A DNA stretch of 64,000 nucleotides from Lamellibrachia satsuma (GCA_033239005.1 BSQZ01000011.1:12735001-12799000); one strand, 5' to 3'; positions 1 to 13,169 are shown, counted from the stretch's first letter. The notes: generated by a model from the letters alone, not told the origin. Numbers and translations are program-made.

Positions 1-309
1 TGCCGCTGACCAGCCTACATGGTTAATAATTACTCATGTACTGAGCATATTCATCAGTTCCCTCTTAACTGACTTTCTGATCGCCCGGTATAGTTATGGA
101 CAATTAGCGAACGTAACCCAATCTCTTCCAATACGTGAAATCCTAGTACACAACGTTCACCGCTCTCCAAACATATTCTAAATTCCGGTCCCAGTGACGG
201 TCCGTCCGTTCAACTTGGAAGTGTCCCTTATAATTTAATTAGACTTCCAACCAACAACCTTGTGGAGACGCATTGTTACTGAGACAGTTTCCCCTTTGCG
301 GTGTTCCAG

Positions 310-393
310 GTCAGCTTTGCGCGGACAGAGTTGTCGTCAGATGACGTCATGAGTCTGTACAACTCGAACGGTACCAGCTGTATCGGCATCTAA
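310..393 (+). CDS. Last exon of a secreted LamG-like protein (5' part outside window)
   Basis: A 3' splice site (ggtgttccag) is followed by an open phase-0 exon. It encodes 27 residues, beginning VSFARTELS and ending SCIGI, then TAA. The last exon of the gene at 20606-23762 encodes nearly the same peptide, and the surrounding non-coding DNA is also homologous, so this is the 3' end of a paralogous gene truncated by the window edge. In LamG/concanavalin-like domains this stretch is the final beta strand and helix-like turn (xxFARxxLsxxeVxxLYN). The conserved cysteine near the C-terminus is kept. Function beyond an extracellular lectin-like fold is unknown. Confidence 0.8.
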   Translation, partial: VSFARTELSSDDVMSLYNSNGTSCIGI

Positions 394-465
394 CTCCATC
401 GGCATCTGAGTCCATAGGTGCACCGAAGACCAGTATCCAACCAGCGTGATGATGATATTTTATCA

Positions 466-471
466 AATAAA
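466..471 (+). promoter_or_regulatory. Poly(A) signal AATAAA of the 5' LamG paralog
   Basis: AATAAA lies about 73 bases after the stop codon at 391-393. The paralogous locus has ATTAAA at the equivalent place (23824-23829), which supports a conserved function. Confidence 0.6.
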
Positions 472-1245
472 ATCGCCTTTGCCTTTTGCTATGCAATGCA
501 ATATACGTGCCTATTTAACACCCAGGTGTATGCAAACCAAACATTTCTACATCGACTATTGTTCACTTACTCTGCCACATGATGTAATTTTTAGCCACCT
601 GGAAACAAGATTGAACAATGCATAAAACACTGCTGACGTCATCAACTATTGTTATTGTAGGCTTACTAATGAAGGCTTATGACGCGTTAATGATATGTGT
701 GCATAACAATTACTTGATAACTATGTAATGTTTCACTTAACTAGCCTACCCTATCCTATGCATCAACGTTGCCCATCAATTTATAAAAGAAAAGCTAGTG
801 CAACCATTTCTGCTTGAATGAGCACAGTCTGTATTTGAAGAAACATCATAACAAAATGTCGCTAGGTGAATTGTTGTGTTGTTAGTAATGGTTTATTTAC
901 AGAATATATTGCTAAATAGGCCGGAGCTGTTGGAAATGTGTGGAGATTTTTTTACGAAAATCGATGAATAACTGAATGAATTAAGTGTATTTCTTCGAAA
1001 CAACGACAAACAAAGCAGAACAGCACAATTGAATTAGTAATGTGGTATCATAAGATGTGCAAAAAAGTATGTTACTTAAGATACTTCCCCTTGCGATACG
1101 TACGATAACACATAGTAATAGTACATACAGTAGCATGCATGTACATGTGTTACAATGCGTAAGATAGCACATAGTAATAATACATACAGTAGCATGTGTT
1201 ACAGTATCGAGTATGCATATAGACATGGCTAGCATAATAATATAC

Positions 1246-3060
1246 GTACAATAACACATATGCAAACTTCTGTGGACAAACAGAAGTGGTTTTATATCTT
1301 TGTTATGGGACAAATAATTATGTAATGTTTTCTCCATGCACCACTAATTACCTAACTGTACCAAGAACCCCCTTGGATGGACTGGTTAAAAGTGAGCACA
1401 TCGTGTGACAAGCATTCTAGCACACTCCGCCATTTTGCCGAAGCAGCGAGAAAGCACGAATTTAAACGATAATTGTGGCTGATTGTTCATGTTTTAAAGT
1501 TTGCACGTCACGCGTTACAACAGACAGTGCATTCTTCTTATCTGCTTTATACGGTGAGTGCTTCCAAGTCTCTCTTACACTGCTTCTTATGTCACTGGGT
1601 CGGTGTGACTTAGAAGGCTAGATATTGTGTAAACATCATGAACATTAAAGTGTCTATGACACGTGCGGATTTGCTTGAATGATCCTGTTAAGAGCCGGGA
1701 CCCGGGTAATTTACCCGGCTATGGCGGTCTATGTACCCGGCTATCGTAGAGGAAGGCCGATTTTTATTATCCCTCGCTAATGACCGTCCCGCTTTTGCAT
1801 TAAACATTGCAGCGTCCACGTTCCACAGACAGGTCAGCGATCGTTGATGATCACGACATGTGACAGCAAAACTGCGCCGGCCAACGAATGTTATTTTGCG
1901 TTAATAAATGGCAGTTTTTAAATCATTCGCACAGACAATATACGCGTCACCAAAGCATAATGTACTTCCCACAATTCGTAGTTAGTAGACAGTCCGCCAA
2001 GCACCTAGCGGACCGATCGGCAACTACGTCACGCGTAGCGGACAGATCGACAACCACGTCACGCGTAGCGGACAGATCTCAGCTCAGGAAGAAAAGTCAT
2101 AGAACAATAAGTAAACATATCATGTTTATTTGTACGGCATATAAAGCATGGATACACGTGAATCCAGCGTATGTTGGCCACCGTCAGTGCAATCGGGCGA
2201 ATAGACTTCGTCATCGTACGCGATGGCCACGTCATGACGTAACTGATTATTTCGGTCAGTATCACGAACGTGCAATACCGGTTTTACTACTGCACGCCAG
2301 TATCGCACGGCACGTATTGAACGCATGTATAATGTATTTGTATTTGGTTGTGTGCTGTCGTTCTGCCGTACCGCTACGGCCGTTGAGCAGCGAACGTCGC
2401 ACACATATTACGTCGTTCTAACGTACGGCTCCGGCCGCCGTGCCGCGCACATAGCGTAGAGACGATTCTGTGCTCTGTCGTCGTTCAGGCATCTCTGCGG
2501 TTGTCGCTACCGTCTTTCTTCGCAACAGGGGTGTCATTTCGCTAGTGGCGTTTTGGCATCGCCTCGCCCCTTTGGTATTCGCTGCTCATCTCGGCTTTGT
2601 TCTTAGTCAATTTCTCACATTCACTCACTACTTGTTAACTTCAAGGTCTCCTTGTTCAATAGTATCTCTACTTTCACCCTTCTGTGTCCACTCTACTTTC
2701 ACCCTTCTGTGTCCACTCTACTTTCACCCTGATCTGCTCGTCGAGATGCGTCACGTGTGTCTCCAGTCTCTTTTTATACTCCTTGTTTCTGAGATAACAC
2801 ATGACACTACTTCACCAATCACCGTCACCTGGTCCACTAAGAATCCACTACTTACATGTTTAGTATAAATAACCTAAAACAACCCTAAATAGGGTAACAC
2901 TCCGGTCGTTGCCTACTTAACATGCACCATTCTCTAAGATAGACAAACCCACCCCGTAGATACGGACACGGGCAATGCTTGAGCAAACAAATTACATAAT
3001 ACTGATCGGCTCTAGCAAAGGCCGATACGTTCCTTCATACTTGAAAGGTTTAACTAATAA
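1246..3060. other. Intergenic, no gene recognised
   Basis: Open frames here (for example 1888-2421 and 2470-2868) show no recognisable domain and overlap simple repeats. Notable elements are a near-perfect palindrome at 1702-1718 (CCGGGTAA-T-TTACCCGG), a roughly 30-base direct repeat with acgtcacgcgtagcggacag at 2000-2090, and about 2.6 copies of a 25-base unit (tctactttcacccttctgtg core) at 2666-2730. Confidence 0.6.
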
Positions 3061-3126
3061 ATAAAGAAACAGGAAATAGTATTATGATAACAAAAAGCAG
3101 AAATGCTACATAAGGCCCACAAAACG

Positions 3127-3463
<337 letters not shown>

Positions 3464-3466
<3 letters not shown>

Positions 3467-4435
3467 AAAAAATATGTTTTATATGAATAACATCCCTAAA
3501 TGGTATCGTGGTCTACAACACTGTTTTTAATAATAATTAGGAAATCATGCTAAGGTTTACCTGCTATAAAACCGCTTGGTATTTGCACCAGCAGCAAACC
3601 GACCACGCTTGAACCTTAGAGTAGTCATTGTTCACCGTTCAATGAGCGAGTCTCTCTTCGAATTCTTGACTTTGTTGTATGACGATACCTGGGACACAAC
3701 CCTTACTACACGCCATCAGACCCCATCAGACCGGTCTAAGCAACGTCCCACTGGACAACAACCGTCACACGAGCAAATCTGGCCATCTATGGACCACATG
3801 CGGCTGTCAAGGAACCACCTACTACTGAGCGCAAACAATTCGGCCGACAAGGGACCGTATCGTGGCCGACTATCGGACCAACAAAATATGCACAACCCGC
3901 ATATATCTACATCCATTGGACAATTGGAAAGAACAAAACTACGATCGTCAGCGTATTACGTCAGTCTTGTAGTCGTCAGTAATTAAACATAACGATGAAT
4001 AATGAACTTATTCCACCTCGTTATAATAACTCTGCAATAAACAATGTATTGTTAGACTGGTTTTACTTTAGTTTGGTTATCTTTGCCTCGCCTCGCCCTA
4101 ATTTAATAGTTCAGAAAAAAATGGGTGTTGAATTATTTATAATTGACAAAAAAACACTGTCACCGCTCCACACAATCCCCCGGATGCCCCCAGATGTCAC
4201 AGTTTTAGGTTTAGCTGGATAATATGTGGCGAGCCAATGGACATGTACTCGTTAAGTTCAGTGTGGGTATTTGCGCAACTACGACAACAAACGTAAAGGG
4301 TAAACGATTTCCCGTTTAATAATATACAATGTATAAAGTAGTACTGTTACAATCCCACATCAAAAATAATATACAGTCATATATGAAAAATCATTTACAG
4401 TCCTACATCAAGAATAATTTTACAATCCTGTATCA
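3464..4435. other. Intergenic, nothing recognised
   Basis: AT-rich DNA without a recognisable exon. Open frames at 3576-3986 and 3995-4222 have no family resemblance, no splice context I trust, and no support from neighbours. Confidence 0.5.
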
Positions 4436-4439
4436 AGAA

Positions 4440-4760
4440 AGATTTGCGTGTTCGGAGAGTGCAGTCTTGCGTTGCGGCGTGCTCGGCGAGTGCAGTCTTA
4501 CATTACAGGTGTTCATCGAGTTTTTACTTGCGTTCGGCGTGCTCGGCGAGTGCTGTCTTGCGTAAGGTGTGTTTGAATAGTGCTGTCTTGCGTGAGACGT
4601 GCTAGACGTGTGCTGTCTTGCGTACGGTGTGCTCTACGAGTGATGTCTTGCGTACGGCGTGCTCGGCTAGTACTGTCATGCGTATGGCGTACTCGGCGGA
4701 TGCTGTCTTGCGTACGACCTGCTCGGCGAGTGTTGTCTTGCGTGGCAGCTGGCAGTGCGG
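4440..4760. repeat. 30-base minisatellite, about ten copies
   Basis: Tandem units near gcgtgctcggcgagtgctgt + cttgcgtacg, diverged by a few substitutions each. The period is divisible by three, so both strands stay open through the array (4580-4888 on +, 4513-4815 on -) and give repetitive Arg/Cys-rich or Arg/Thr-rich peptides. Without splice or homology support I treat these as non-coding. Confidence 0.85.
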
Positions 4761-5587
4761 CTATCAACGACAAGTTGGTAGCGGCTAGCGAGGGTGGATG
4801 GCGGCGGAAGTTCAACGTCTATGGCTCGGCGACTCTTCGTCGCCGGTGCGTCGCATCATCCAACGTCCGCGAACCGTTGGGCGAGTAGGGTTTTGCCGAG
4901 AGGAACCGTGTACGTTCTTAGATATTATGTATAACCTGACTGTCTCGAGGCTGGCGTTCCTCTGCTGTTTCCACGATCGTAACTATTTTATACTTCCACT
5001 ATCACCAATCGCAGCCGTCGTCTCACAACTGATTAACCAATCATGTTGGTACATACAAGAGCCCGTAGACCACATAAAGGCTTGGTTGCCTATGCAAATT
5101 ATAAGTTAATTTGTGAATATTTATGTAATGTTTGTACTAAAGCACCCAGTATCAATCATTCAATTCACATGATATCATACACAAACAACCTCGACTCTAT
5201 CTGAAAGTTTTCGTTCTTCATCACAATTATATTCCAAAACAGCGATAAACAATATCAGTAGACAACTAGTTTTCCAACGATACCAAACATGATAACATTT
5301 CGTTTATCTGTTAATGTGAATATTAATTTACTTTTAATGTGTTATTATTCACGTAGGCAGATCACTCTTGCTCTTTGTCTAATTACTATTAATTTGTGCC
5401 GCTTGCCAGAATCACTAATCATTTGTACGTTTTGCCGATTAACAGGAATCGTGTTTTCCCATGAGCACCCGCACCGGCTGCGTATATAGCCCACTTCGCG
5501 TCCTCACCCACGAGACCCTGAACCTTGCAGCCCCGGGCGTAGCACGCCCTGCTTCACGTTTCTCGCTCACACACCCTCGATTCGGAT

Positions 5588-6840
5588 ATGGAAAACTCCC
5601 AAGCGGCAGAGATGGCTCATGAAACAGAGTTACGGAAAAGGGCAGCGGAGAATAAGATCAAAGAAGGTTTCAATTCGATGGAAGACGTGGCCCTTTTCGA
5701 CGCCGATGACCTGGGGCAATCCTAGATGCCTCGTGGCCAACAAAAGCTTTTGCTAAAAACGCTGTGGTCGATACAAGCTGTCGAAGCCGGGAAAGCCCGT
5801 GGGTCGACCAGCTACGGGTCTAACGATGGCGAAGACGCCTATGCCAACCTACTCACAGATTTGCGAACTATGCAGGCAACGGAGACGGCGCAGACGGGAG
5901 ACGAACACCGGCAACGCGGACAGCTGTTCGAACAAGGACATTCGTTCGAACCATCGTCATTCGGGAGGAGCGCACGTCCGGCCGCAGCGGCAACACCGAG
6001 CAGTATGACCATCCCGGGCACATCTAATGTCGGCGACGGCTGGTAAGTCTCCGCTCAGTTACCATAATGTGACCGAATTTCTGTCGCGTGACACTATCGT
6101 GGAGGTGGTTGTTGCAGGGGCGCACGAGGGTAAACAAATCGTCATAAAGTGCGGCACTAAACCCAAACTCGAAACAATTACTCTGTCCCGATGGTCCATC
6201 TGGCTATAGATAATCTGGCTAATCAGTACCGGTTGTTGTGCGACGGTAATTTATCCCAGGATGGCACGATTGATTGCATATCATAAACTGCAAAAATTCT
6301 GCAGTTGACCCAAAGGTATGAGAATGCCTCTGTCTATTTCTACGACAAAAAATATTGAAAATAACAAGCAGCACGCAATCCCAGGTGGGGACTGACATAC
6401 CACATTTGCAGACAATGCAACTAACCCCTCGCGCACCCCACAACAACGCCTGCCGGACTCAAAACACTCAACACACTACTCGAGGCCGGTTACCGCTGTT
6501 GATAAAACCATATGCAAATTTTCACACGCATGTTCCTATATAGGTTGCAACCAGACCCACTCATCATTCACACCCTACCAATCTAGATAGCAACCATTAG
6601 TGGCACCAGTGCCAGGTCTCAACTTAGCTGCATGGGAATCTAAATTATCGGACGATTGGATAGGGATTTCCTGTTGGATGGGATAAAACACGGGTTTTCT
6701 ATTGTTGATGAGGGAACGCAGGTTTTACAGACAATCGTCCCACAGAAACTCCAGGCAATGCGAACTATGAGACAGTGAAACAACAGGTGCTATCAGAATT
6801 ACAAGATGGTAATTGCGTATTGTGTGACAGCCGATTCCGA
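5588..6840 (+). pseudogene. Decayed DIRS/YR-type retrotransposon fragment: gag-like ORF into RT N-terminus
   Basis: A start at 5588 gives MENSQAAEMAHETELRKRAA, then a KEGFNSMEDVALFDADDL segment. This is the SAM-like head seen in gag-like proteins of DIRS/Ngaro elements of marine invertebrates (family attribution from memory). An in-frame TAG at 5723-5725 interrupts it just before MPRGQQKLLLKTL. A frameshift near 6020 continues as KSPLSYHNVTEFL and IVIKCGTKPKLETITLSRWS. Later pieces are a C/H-rich knuckle (CKFSHACSYIGCNQTHSS, about 6508-6565) and a segment near 6640-6800 resembling the start of the DIRS reverse transcriptase (LLDGIKHGFS, DEGTQVLQT, split across frames). Several stops and shifts make it inactive. 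No tyrosine recombinase or terminal repeats were found. Confidence 0.6.
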
Positions 6841-8940
6841 TCTCTAGATTAGCCATCGATCGCTATTCGGCGTCACTAGCACGATTCTTACTCACCAAAA
6901 TTTGAATCGCTAGGTGACTAAAGTAAACAAGTTAATTATATAAAACATCACACGATTTTCGATCTGTGACAACTTTCTTTAATAATAAAACATAAATATT
7001 TAGAAACTCTTTTTATTTACATAACAACAAGTTACACGCAGTGCCAAGAATACCCACTGGCAATACGAGGGAACACGCATACACAGGACCACGGAGTAGC
7101 GGTAGAATACACATTTCTCTACTTGCTTATTTTATCAGACCAATAAACCAGAGTAGGCCACAAATGTTGAAAAAGTTTAAACATCTACACGGGGTTAGTT
7201 CAATCGAATGCACCCTACGTCATGAGTGGGCACATGATGCGTGCACTATGAAAGAAGCGCACTTTAGTTGTTGAGTCACATACGTCTTATGTCACAACGA
7301 CGTTTTGTTAATTGTTAGTTAATTCGTTAGTTAACTATACCCTTATTTAATTAGTTATTTATGTTTTTAGTTTTGTTAGTTACATATTGTTAGGTAATTT
7401 TGTCTGAAGGTAATACCAGTACTGGTAAATATTCATATTGTTGCTCATTTCTACGTAATTATAATTAATACAATTGAAACACAACATACATATGAATTGA
7501 TATATTTATCATATAAATGTGTAGATCGATACAATTGGAATACTTCTGTGATACAATACAAACACATATTTTGAACAAGTTTAGAAATACATATTCGCTT
7601 AGTTTAATTTGTTATTCTGTAAACAAAAAGAGTCTTTAAATGTTTGTTTTTGTACGAAGGCAAGTGTTTCAACTAGGCATGTTCTCTTAGTGCACAATAC
7701 AACACAAGTTACATTGTTATACATAGTGTTGCTCACTAGTAAATTTTTTTCCCACAACAATTTCACGTCTATAACACTTTCTAAAAAGATTCATTAATCT
7801 CATCGTTTCATGGTTGTATATGTTAGTGTGGCATGCAATGTCTGACGTCTTCTGTGAAGTTTTTTCTGTTTCGTCTTTACCTGCGACATTGGCCACTTAA
7901 CACCACAGTACTTTTTCACAGCATTCGTACTCCTAAATTGATGAACCGAATGGTCATTCGGCAGTCGGTGAAAACGAGGCGCACAGCAGCTTAGATGGGC
8001 ACAATAGTTTTAACTTTGCAAATATTTCCAAAACGGTTAAACTTTAATAATTTGCAAATGCAATGAAGTATTGCATTGTCCTTGAAATATTGCAAATATT
8101 TCTAAAAGTATTATAAATAATACTTTTTCAATACGTTTTCCAACACATTTCGCTCTCAAGCTTTCACGCAGCTATATGTAAACAAATATTCGGCTCTCAG
8201 TTGTAACTACAATTATTGCGGCTATCCAGTTCAATTTGTCTTATTGGTGGACGACATTCAATTCATTCAATCATTATTTCCCTGCACGCGCTGATTGCGC
8301 AGAACGTCCAGTGGATCCTCAAGGTTGTTGTTTTCATCGTCCATGAGGTCGCGCGTAGACGTCACATATGGATTCATATATGACAGCGTAACAGCCCCCA
8401 TGTCTTCACATCATGGTGATCGTGGTAATGTATGAGTATGGTTGCCGTGTGTGACGCTCGGTCTCGGTCCCGCGCCTCGTTGGCGTACTGTCTGTCAAGC
8501 TGGCAATGGACTGCCCATTGACATTTGAGCCAATAAAGTGCATGCTTAAAACAGCCTAAAACGTTACATGATCATGCAGTCAGGCATATACTAGTAATAG
8601 CAAATGTTGAGCGTGCTTAACGTCTGATTCTTCTGAACATTGCATTCAGGCGTGTGTAGGGTTGTGAAAAATGCTACGATGTTCGATGTAATTTTTCATT
8701 TCGAAATTGTTAGACACAGTGTGGCAATTCAGTGCGTGTCGTAAGTGTCGACAAGTTGAGTCATGGTATGAGATTGATTACGGTTCCGAATGTGCCTTCG
8801 TAGTTGCGTTCAATACGATTGCTGCGCATCACACATTGGGTCTTACGGGAGATTGGGTCCTGTTTTTCTGTGAACAGATGTTGTCACATATGATTGACTT
8901 CCTCGGAGTTGCGTAACTGCAATCGAACGTGTTTTAAATA
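6841..8940. other. Gene-poor AT-rich DNA
   Basis: No recognisable exon, RNA or transposon domain. Short open frames (7041-7274, 7609-7797, 8707-8916) match nothing I know. A patch at 8280-8370 is GC-richer and on the minus strand reads MDDENNNLEDPLDVLRNQR, but has no further support. Confidence 0.5.
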
Positions 8941-8949
8941 AGTTTTAAG

Positions 8950-9170
8950 TCCGTCCGCGAAAACCGCTCCAGTCTGGTTTGAAGTACTTACCAATGGCAA
9001 GTTGGGTGAGTACGTCAGGTGGAAAACGTAGCACATGGCCGACGAAGTATCGCCAGCGGGCTCTTCGGACCAACCAAACGACATGCCGATTACTGTGAAA
9101 ATCAACTGGTGAAGCGTAGCGTATCTTATGTCCAATTTGACTGCGAACAAAATGGAGAGCACTGCTAATC
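8950..9170 (-). pseudogene. LINE reverse-transcriptase C-terminal scrap
   Basis: The minus strand reads RRARWRYFVGHVLRFPPDVL, resembling the R-R-x-R-W-x-GHVxRMPxD block common near the C-terminus of LINE polyproteins. Only about 70 codons are readable and nothing of the RT core is adjacent, so this is a short decayed fragment. Confidence 0.5.
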
Positions 9171-9238
9171 ACAAAAGCTAAGGTTTGTGACCCGGGAGGA
9201 ACTTCGCATCAGACGAAAATGGGCGATTCGTTGTGATA

Positions 9239-9282
9239 TTGTACTTGTACATTTGTACTTGTACATTTGTACTTGTACATCA
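9239..9282. repeat. 14-base tandem repeat, three copies
   Basis: Three near-perfect copies of gtacttgtacattt, itself partly palindromic (TTGTACAA-like). Confidence 0.85.
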
Positions 9283-9629
9283 GCGTAGCTGATATACGAG
9301 CTACGCACACCTGTGCAGCGGGCTCATTTGGCCCATTTTGATCGTTTACTGCCATTGATATCAAAGGACCTTTGTTCGTTGCACTAATGCCCATGTTCGT
9401 TCAACTTTCGCCTTGTAGTTTGTTCCCTCTTTAACACTTCCCGTGACCTACATCTATTTGGATAACGGGAAGAAACATTCTATGTATAATCCCGTGAACA
9501 TCCAGTTGACAGCATCAATCACTGAAAATTAGAAAGAAAAAAGGAAATAATTAAAATATAGTATTTGTTGAGATAATAAACAATAATGTGAGTGACGTGG
9601 TTATGTCTATCGATGCTGTCCACGGGGCT

Positions 9630-10745
9630 TCCAGTTACTTACACTAATAATACGGTTTTTTCTAATCTACTTTTAAAGCTGGAGGTTGTTTCACTACTGG
9701 AAATTTCGGGATTTAAGGAGTTCCGGTCTGTAAGTGTGCGTGGAAAGAAACTACATTTGAACACGTCGTATTTATCTGCGGGGGGGGGGATGAAGTGGTG
9801 ACAATCGCTCGATCTGGTGTGGCGAGTAGAAGTATTAAGATAGTCTGGCAGGGTGACGGCGATTTTATGGTGTAAGGCTTTGTGGAAGACCGACTGTCTT
9901 GCAATTTTCCTTTTATTTTGGAGGGTTATACAGTTACGTGTAGACAACACATTCGTTACACTGGATTATCTAGAATAATTGTGTCATACAAAAGGGCTGC
10001 GCTGCGTTGGATTTTTTTCATTTGATTAATTTGACATTTACGGTATGGGTCCCATACGGCTGAGGAATATTCGAGCTGAAGCGTGACAAGATTGGTGTAT
10101 GCTTTCGCCTTTATTTCTTGTGAACACACATGTAGTTGTCTATTGATTATACAGATGCAAACATGCAAAGTACACTGAGAACCTTGAAAACATTTGAATT
10201 TTGTGTGAAGCATCACCGTCAACTATAACCCGCTGTGTCCTATTTGTAAGCCATGAACTGATCCAACGAAATGTCTTTCCCGGGACGCCACAGTGTTTTC
10301 GTTTGAGATGAAACCTCTGGTGAGGAACAGTGTCGAAACGTTTTGGAGAAATCTACGATTACATCATGTTTTTGTTGATGGTTGTCTAAAGATCCTACAA
10401 GAGAGTCAACGTTTCAGAGTAACTGACTTTCACAAGGATGCTTAGCGCGGAAACCATGTTGTGAGTTGATCAGGATGTTGTTTTTTCAAGATGTGCCATG
10501 ATAGAGTGGCATAAGACATGTTCCTTGATTTTATAGCACACGTAAATGTGAGACATAGGTAGGTAGTCTTGTGGTAGTACTCTGTCACCTTTTTTTGAAA
10601 ATGGCAAATGTATTAGCAGCTTGCCAATCACCTGGCAATTCTCCTTTGTGGAAGAATATTCCTTGAGGATTATGACACGGATTCGATCTGGACCAGTTGC
10701 TTTATTTACTCGTAAGTTATCCAAAATATTATAAATTTTTTACAT
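9630..10745 (-). pseudogene. Decayed non-LTR retrotransposon (RT and C-terminal part)
   Basis: Read on the minus strand, three blocks appear in the expected order. Near 10740-10470: NKATGPDRIRVIILKE, then FSKKGDRVLPQDYLPMSHIY, corresponding to the K-A-x-GPDxI and FKKGxxxxxxNYRPxSL blocks that open the RT domain. Near 10120-10000: KAKAYTNLVTLQLEYSSAVW, corresponding to the A-Y-x-x-L-V-x-P-x-LEYxSxVWDP block after the RT core. Near 9900-9640: ALHHKIAVTLPDYL and FFPRTLTDRNSL, the typical C-terminal tail. Spacing is compressed, so the central RT core with the YxDD motif has been lost, and frameshifts separate the blocks. Confidence 0.75.
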
Positions 10746-11048
10746 GAAAAATTAATATGGGTTGACAAGGACCATCTTCAATCGAGGGTGTTTTCTCTAG
10801 ATCTTCATTTGTGAAAAATGATTGAAATTCGTGGTTGAGAATCTCTGCTTCGTTACACTGTCAATGTAGGGAAAAATTAGTGTATTAATATTTGCTTTAT
10901 TTGGTTTCTGACCTCCCTGTTCTTTGTTCAAGTTTCATGTTTTTTATTTTTTCTAGCTCGGTCATACAGACGCTAACTTTCCTTCATTTTCCTCTTTATG
11001 GTCCTACTGGTCCAGGGAACTGGAGCTCTGCTATACAGTAGTTTTTTG

Positions 11049-11049
<1 letters not shown>

Positions 11050-11101
<52 letters not shown>
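11050..11101. repeat. (AT)n microsatellite
   Basis: About 26 pure AT units. Confidence 0.95.
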
Positions 11102-11102
<1 letters not shown>

Positions 11103-11104
<2 letters not shown>

Positions 11105-11815
11105 ATGGATGCAAGTAATGCATCCCCAACTCTACTGTTGCATCGAGCTTTTGGAATTCAGTTGCGAATTTAGAAAGATCTGCCTTTATGCTATTTGTAT
11201 AATCTGTAGTCAAATGTATACCATTGTAGGCTTCTGTTTGTTGCCTTTTTGTTTAGTATTTGTGCCAGCTAGAACGGTGTCTAGAGCACACATCCCTATA
11301 CTCAGGCGTTCTCGCGCTTCCGAGATCACTTGATCCCGTTCCCGCGGTCCGTTTCGGTGTTTCCACGTGCTCCTTCGTTCCCACGTCTAAGCGAGGACAT
11401 CTGAGTACAATGACATTCAGCGCGGACGTCTGAGTACAAAGGCAGTAAGCACGGGCGTCTTTCTAGAACATAACCGCAAAATGGCGTGGCGATTCTCCTC
11501 TTTTCCACCTGCGCGCTGCTCGGTCGCATAACTCCGCTACATATACATACCATAATTATATTTTATTGGTACATAATCAAAGAACATAAATCCAAGAAGG
11601 CAGTCTCAGGTATTTGCCCCGAATTATGCAAGAAAATAATTTAAACATTTACTCTGAATCAACAACCCATACACCTACTGAGTATATGTAGTAAATATCA
11701 TATGGATTTAAGTTGCTATTAAAGGGGGTTGTCTAAACAGTTAAACGAGCAATTCATCATACCAAATTTAGGGGTACATTTAAAATTTACGACAATAAGA
11801 AGTATTCCCCAAAAC
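11103..11815. other. Intergenic, nothing recognised
   Basis: A GC-richer patch at 11270-11530 contains imperfect repeats of gcgc/acgtctgagtacaa (for example at 11394 and 11428) but no gene I can identify. Confidence 0.4.
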
Positions 11816-11819
11816 TAAA

Positions 11820-13000
11820 GGGTATCTTTAAATTAAAAAGCGATCACCTCAGAACGTAAAATAAGAGGCTGATTTTTTAGATGACCCTCTTATTACAATT
11901 TTTAGATGACTGCTTAATGTTTTGATGGCCCCTTAAGTTTGTCTTTTTGATTTGACTCCTTACATTTTTACTTTGAGATAACCCATTAATTTTATGAGAT
12001 GGTCCCTTAACTTTTTCAGATGATGAAATAGTTACTATGTTAAATGACCTTTACATTTTAAAATTATTCCTTAATTTATTGGAGATAACCCGTTACATTT
12101 TGAATGTGAGACCATCATTTATTTGATGACCCCTTAAGTTTGTGTTTTGCTATGAATCCTGACATGTTTAGATTTCCCTTAATTATATGAAATAACTTTT
12201 TAATGAACCCCTTTTTTTAATGAATCTTTACCTGTTTTTAGAAGACCTCATTATTCTATTAAATTATACCTTATTTTATAGAGACGATCAGCTGGCTCAA
12301 TTGTGCTGACTAGTTACACTTTTTAATATGACCCGTGAACTTCTTTGAGAAGAAGCATTTAATTTTTGAGATGAACCCTTAATTTGTTAATACGATCAGC
12401 TACTTCACATGTTAATTACTTCTTAAATATTTTGTGACAATTCCTTAACTTTTGTGAGAAGACCATTTTATGAGATGAATTAATAATTAATTAATTTATT
12501 TAACTTTTTTCAAGACGATCACTTGATTTTATGAGATGACCCCATAATGTTTTGAGATGATCAGCTAGTTTATTATTAAATGACCCCTTAATGACTCATT
12601 TTAAAATTATCCTTTATCATGTTTTTGATAAAATCCCTTAATGTTAGTCATATATAAAAATACTCCAGGTTTATATGAATATTTTAGTTGACTGAAATTA
12701 CCATTAACTTTTATTATTTAGATAACCCCTTAATTGTTTCAGCTGATCCCTTATTTTATTATTTTTGCGATTAAATTGAAGTTTCTACTATAAGATCACA
12801 TTGCATTTTGAGATTTCCCCTAAGTTGTTTCATATGACCCCCTTAATTTGATCAAATAATAATCATTTATTACTTTTTTAAGCATTTTTAATGATTCCTC
12901 AAATAATTGTTTGAAATGATCCCTTAATTGAGTGTAGATTACCTGTTTAATTTTTTCAGGCGACCCTTTTTAATGACCCCCCTTCTTCCTTACCACTCTG
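11820..13000. repeat. Degenerate tandem array with gatgaccccttaattttt-like unit
   Basis: For about 1.2 kb the sequence returns every 20-40 bases to a core close to GATGACCCCTTAA followed by T-rich spacer, with heavy divergence and variable spacing. It contains no long open frame. It looks like an old, expanded and mutated minisatellite. Confidence 0.7.
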
Positions 13001-13169
13001 CCTGACTCGGTCCTATTGTTTCCCAACATGTAATTACTGCGGTGCGTTACCTGGGAGGTTATATGAACGGCATTCCATATGTCCTCCCAGAAAACACGCG
13101 GCTCACTCGTTCTGAGATTCCTATGTTAATCATACGTTTGTGAACGTCGAGTGGGTGTCAGCATGGCTA

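Larger units (their letters stand above)
1..1245 (+). repeat. Segmental duplication, copy 1 (matches 23385-24485)
   Basis: The first line (ccgctgaccagcctacatgg) matches 23385 onward. Homology continues with small indels through the intron, the terminal exon, the 3' untranslated region, and downstream DNA to about 1245 (catggctagcataataata). Copy 1 has an extra internal duplication of about 56 bases at 1088-1200 (acagtagcatg units) that copy 2 lacks. Confidence 0.85.

Noticed and set aside
1888..2421. 177-codon open frame
   Set aside because: No recognisable domain, overlaps direct repeats, and opposing frames are equally open. Treated as chance.
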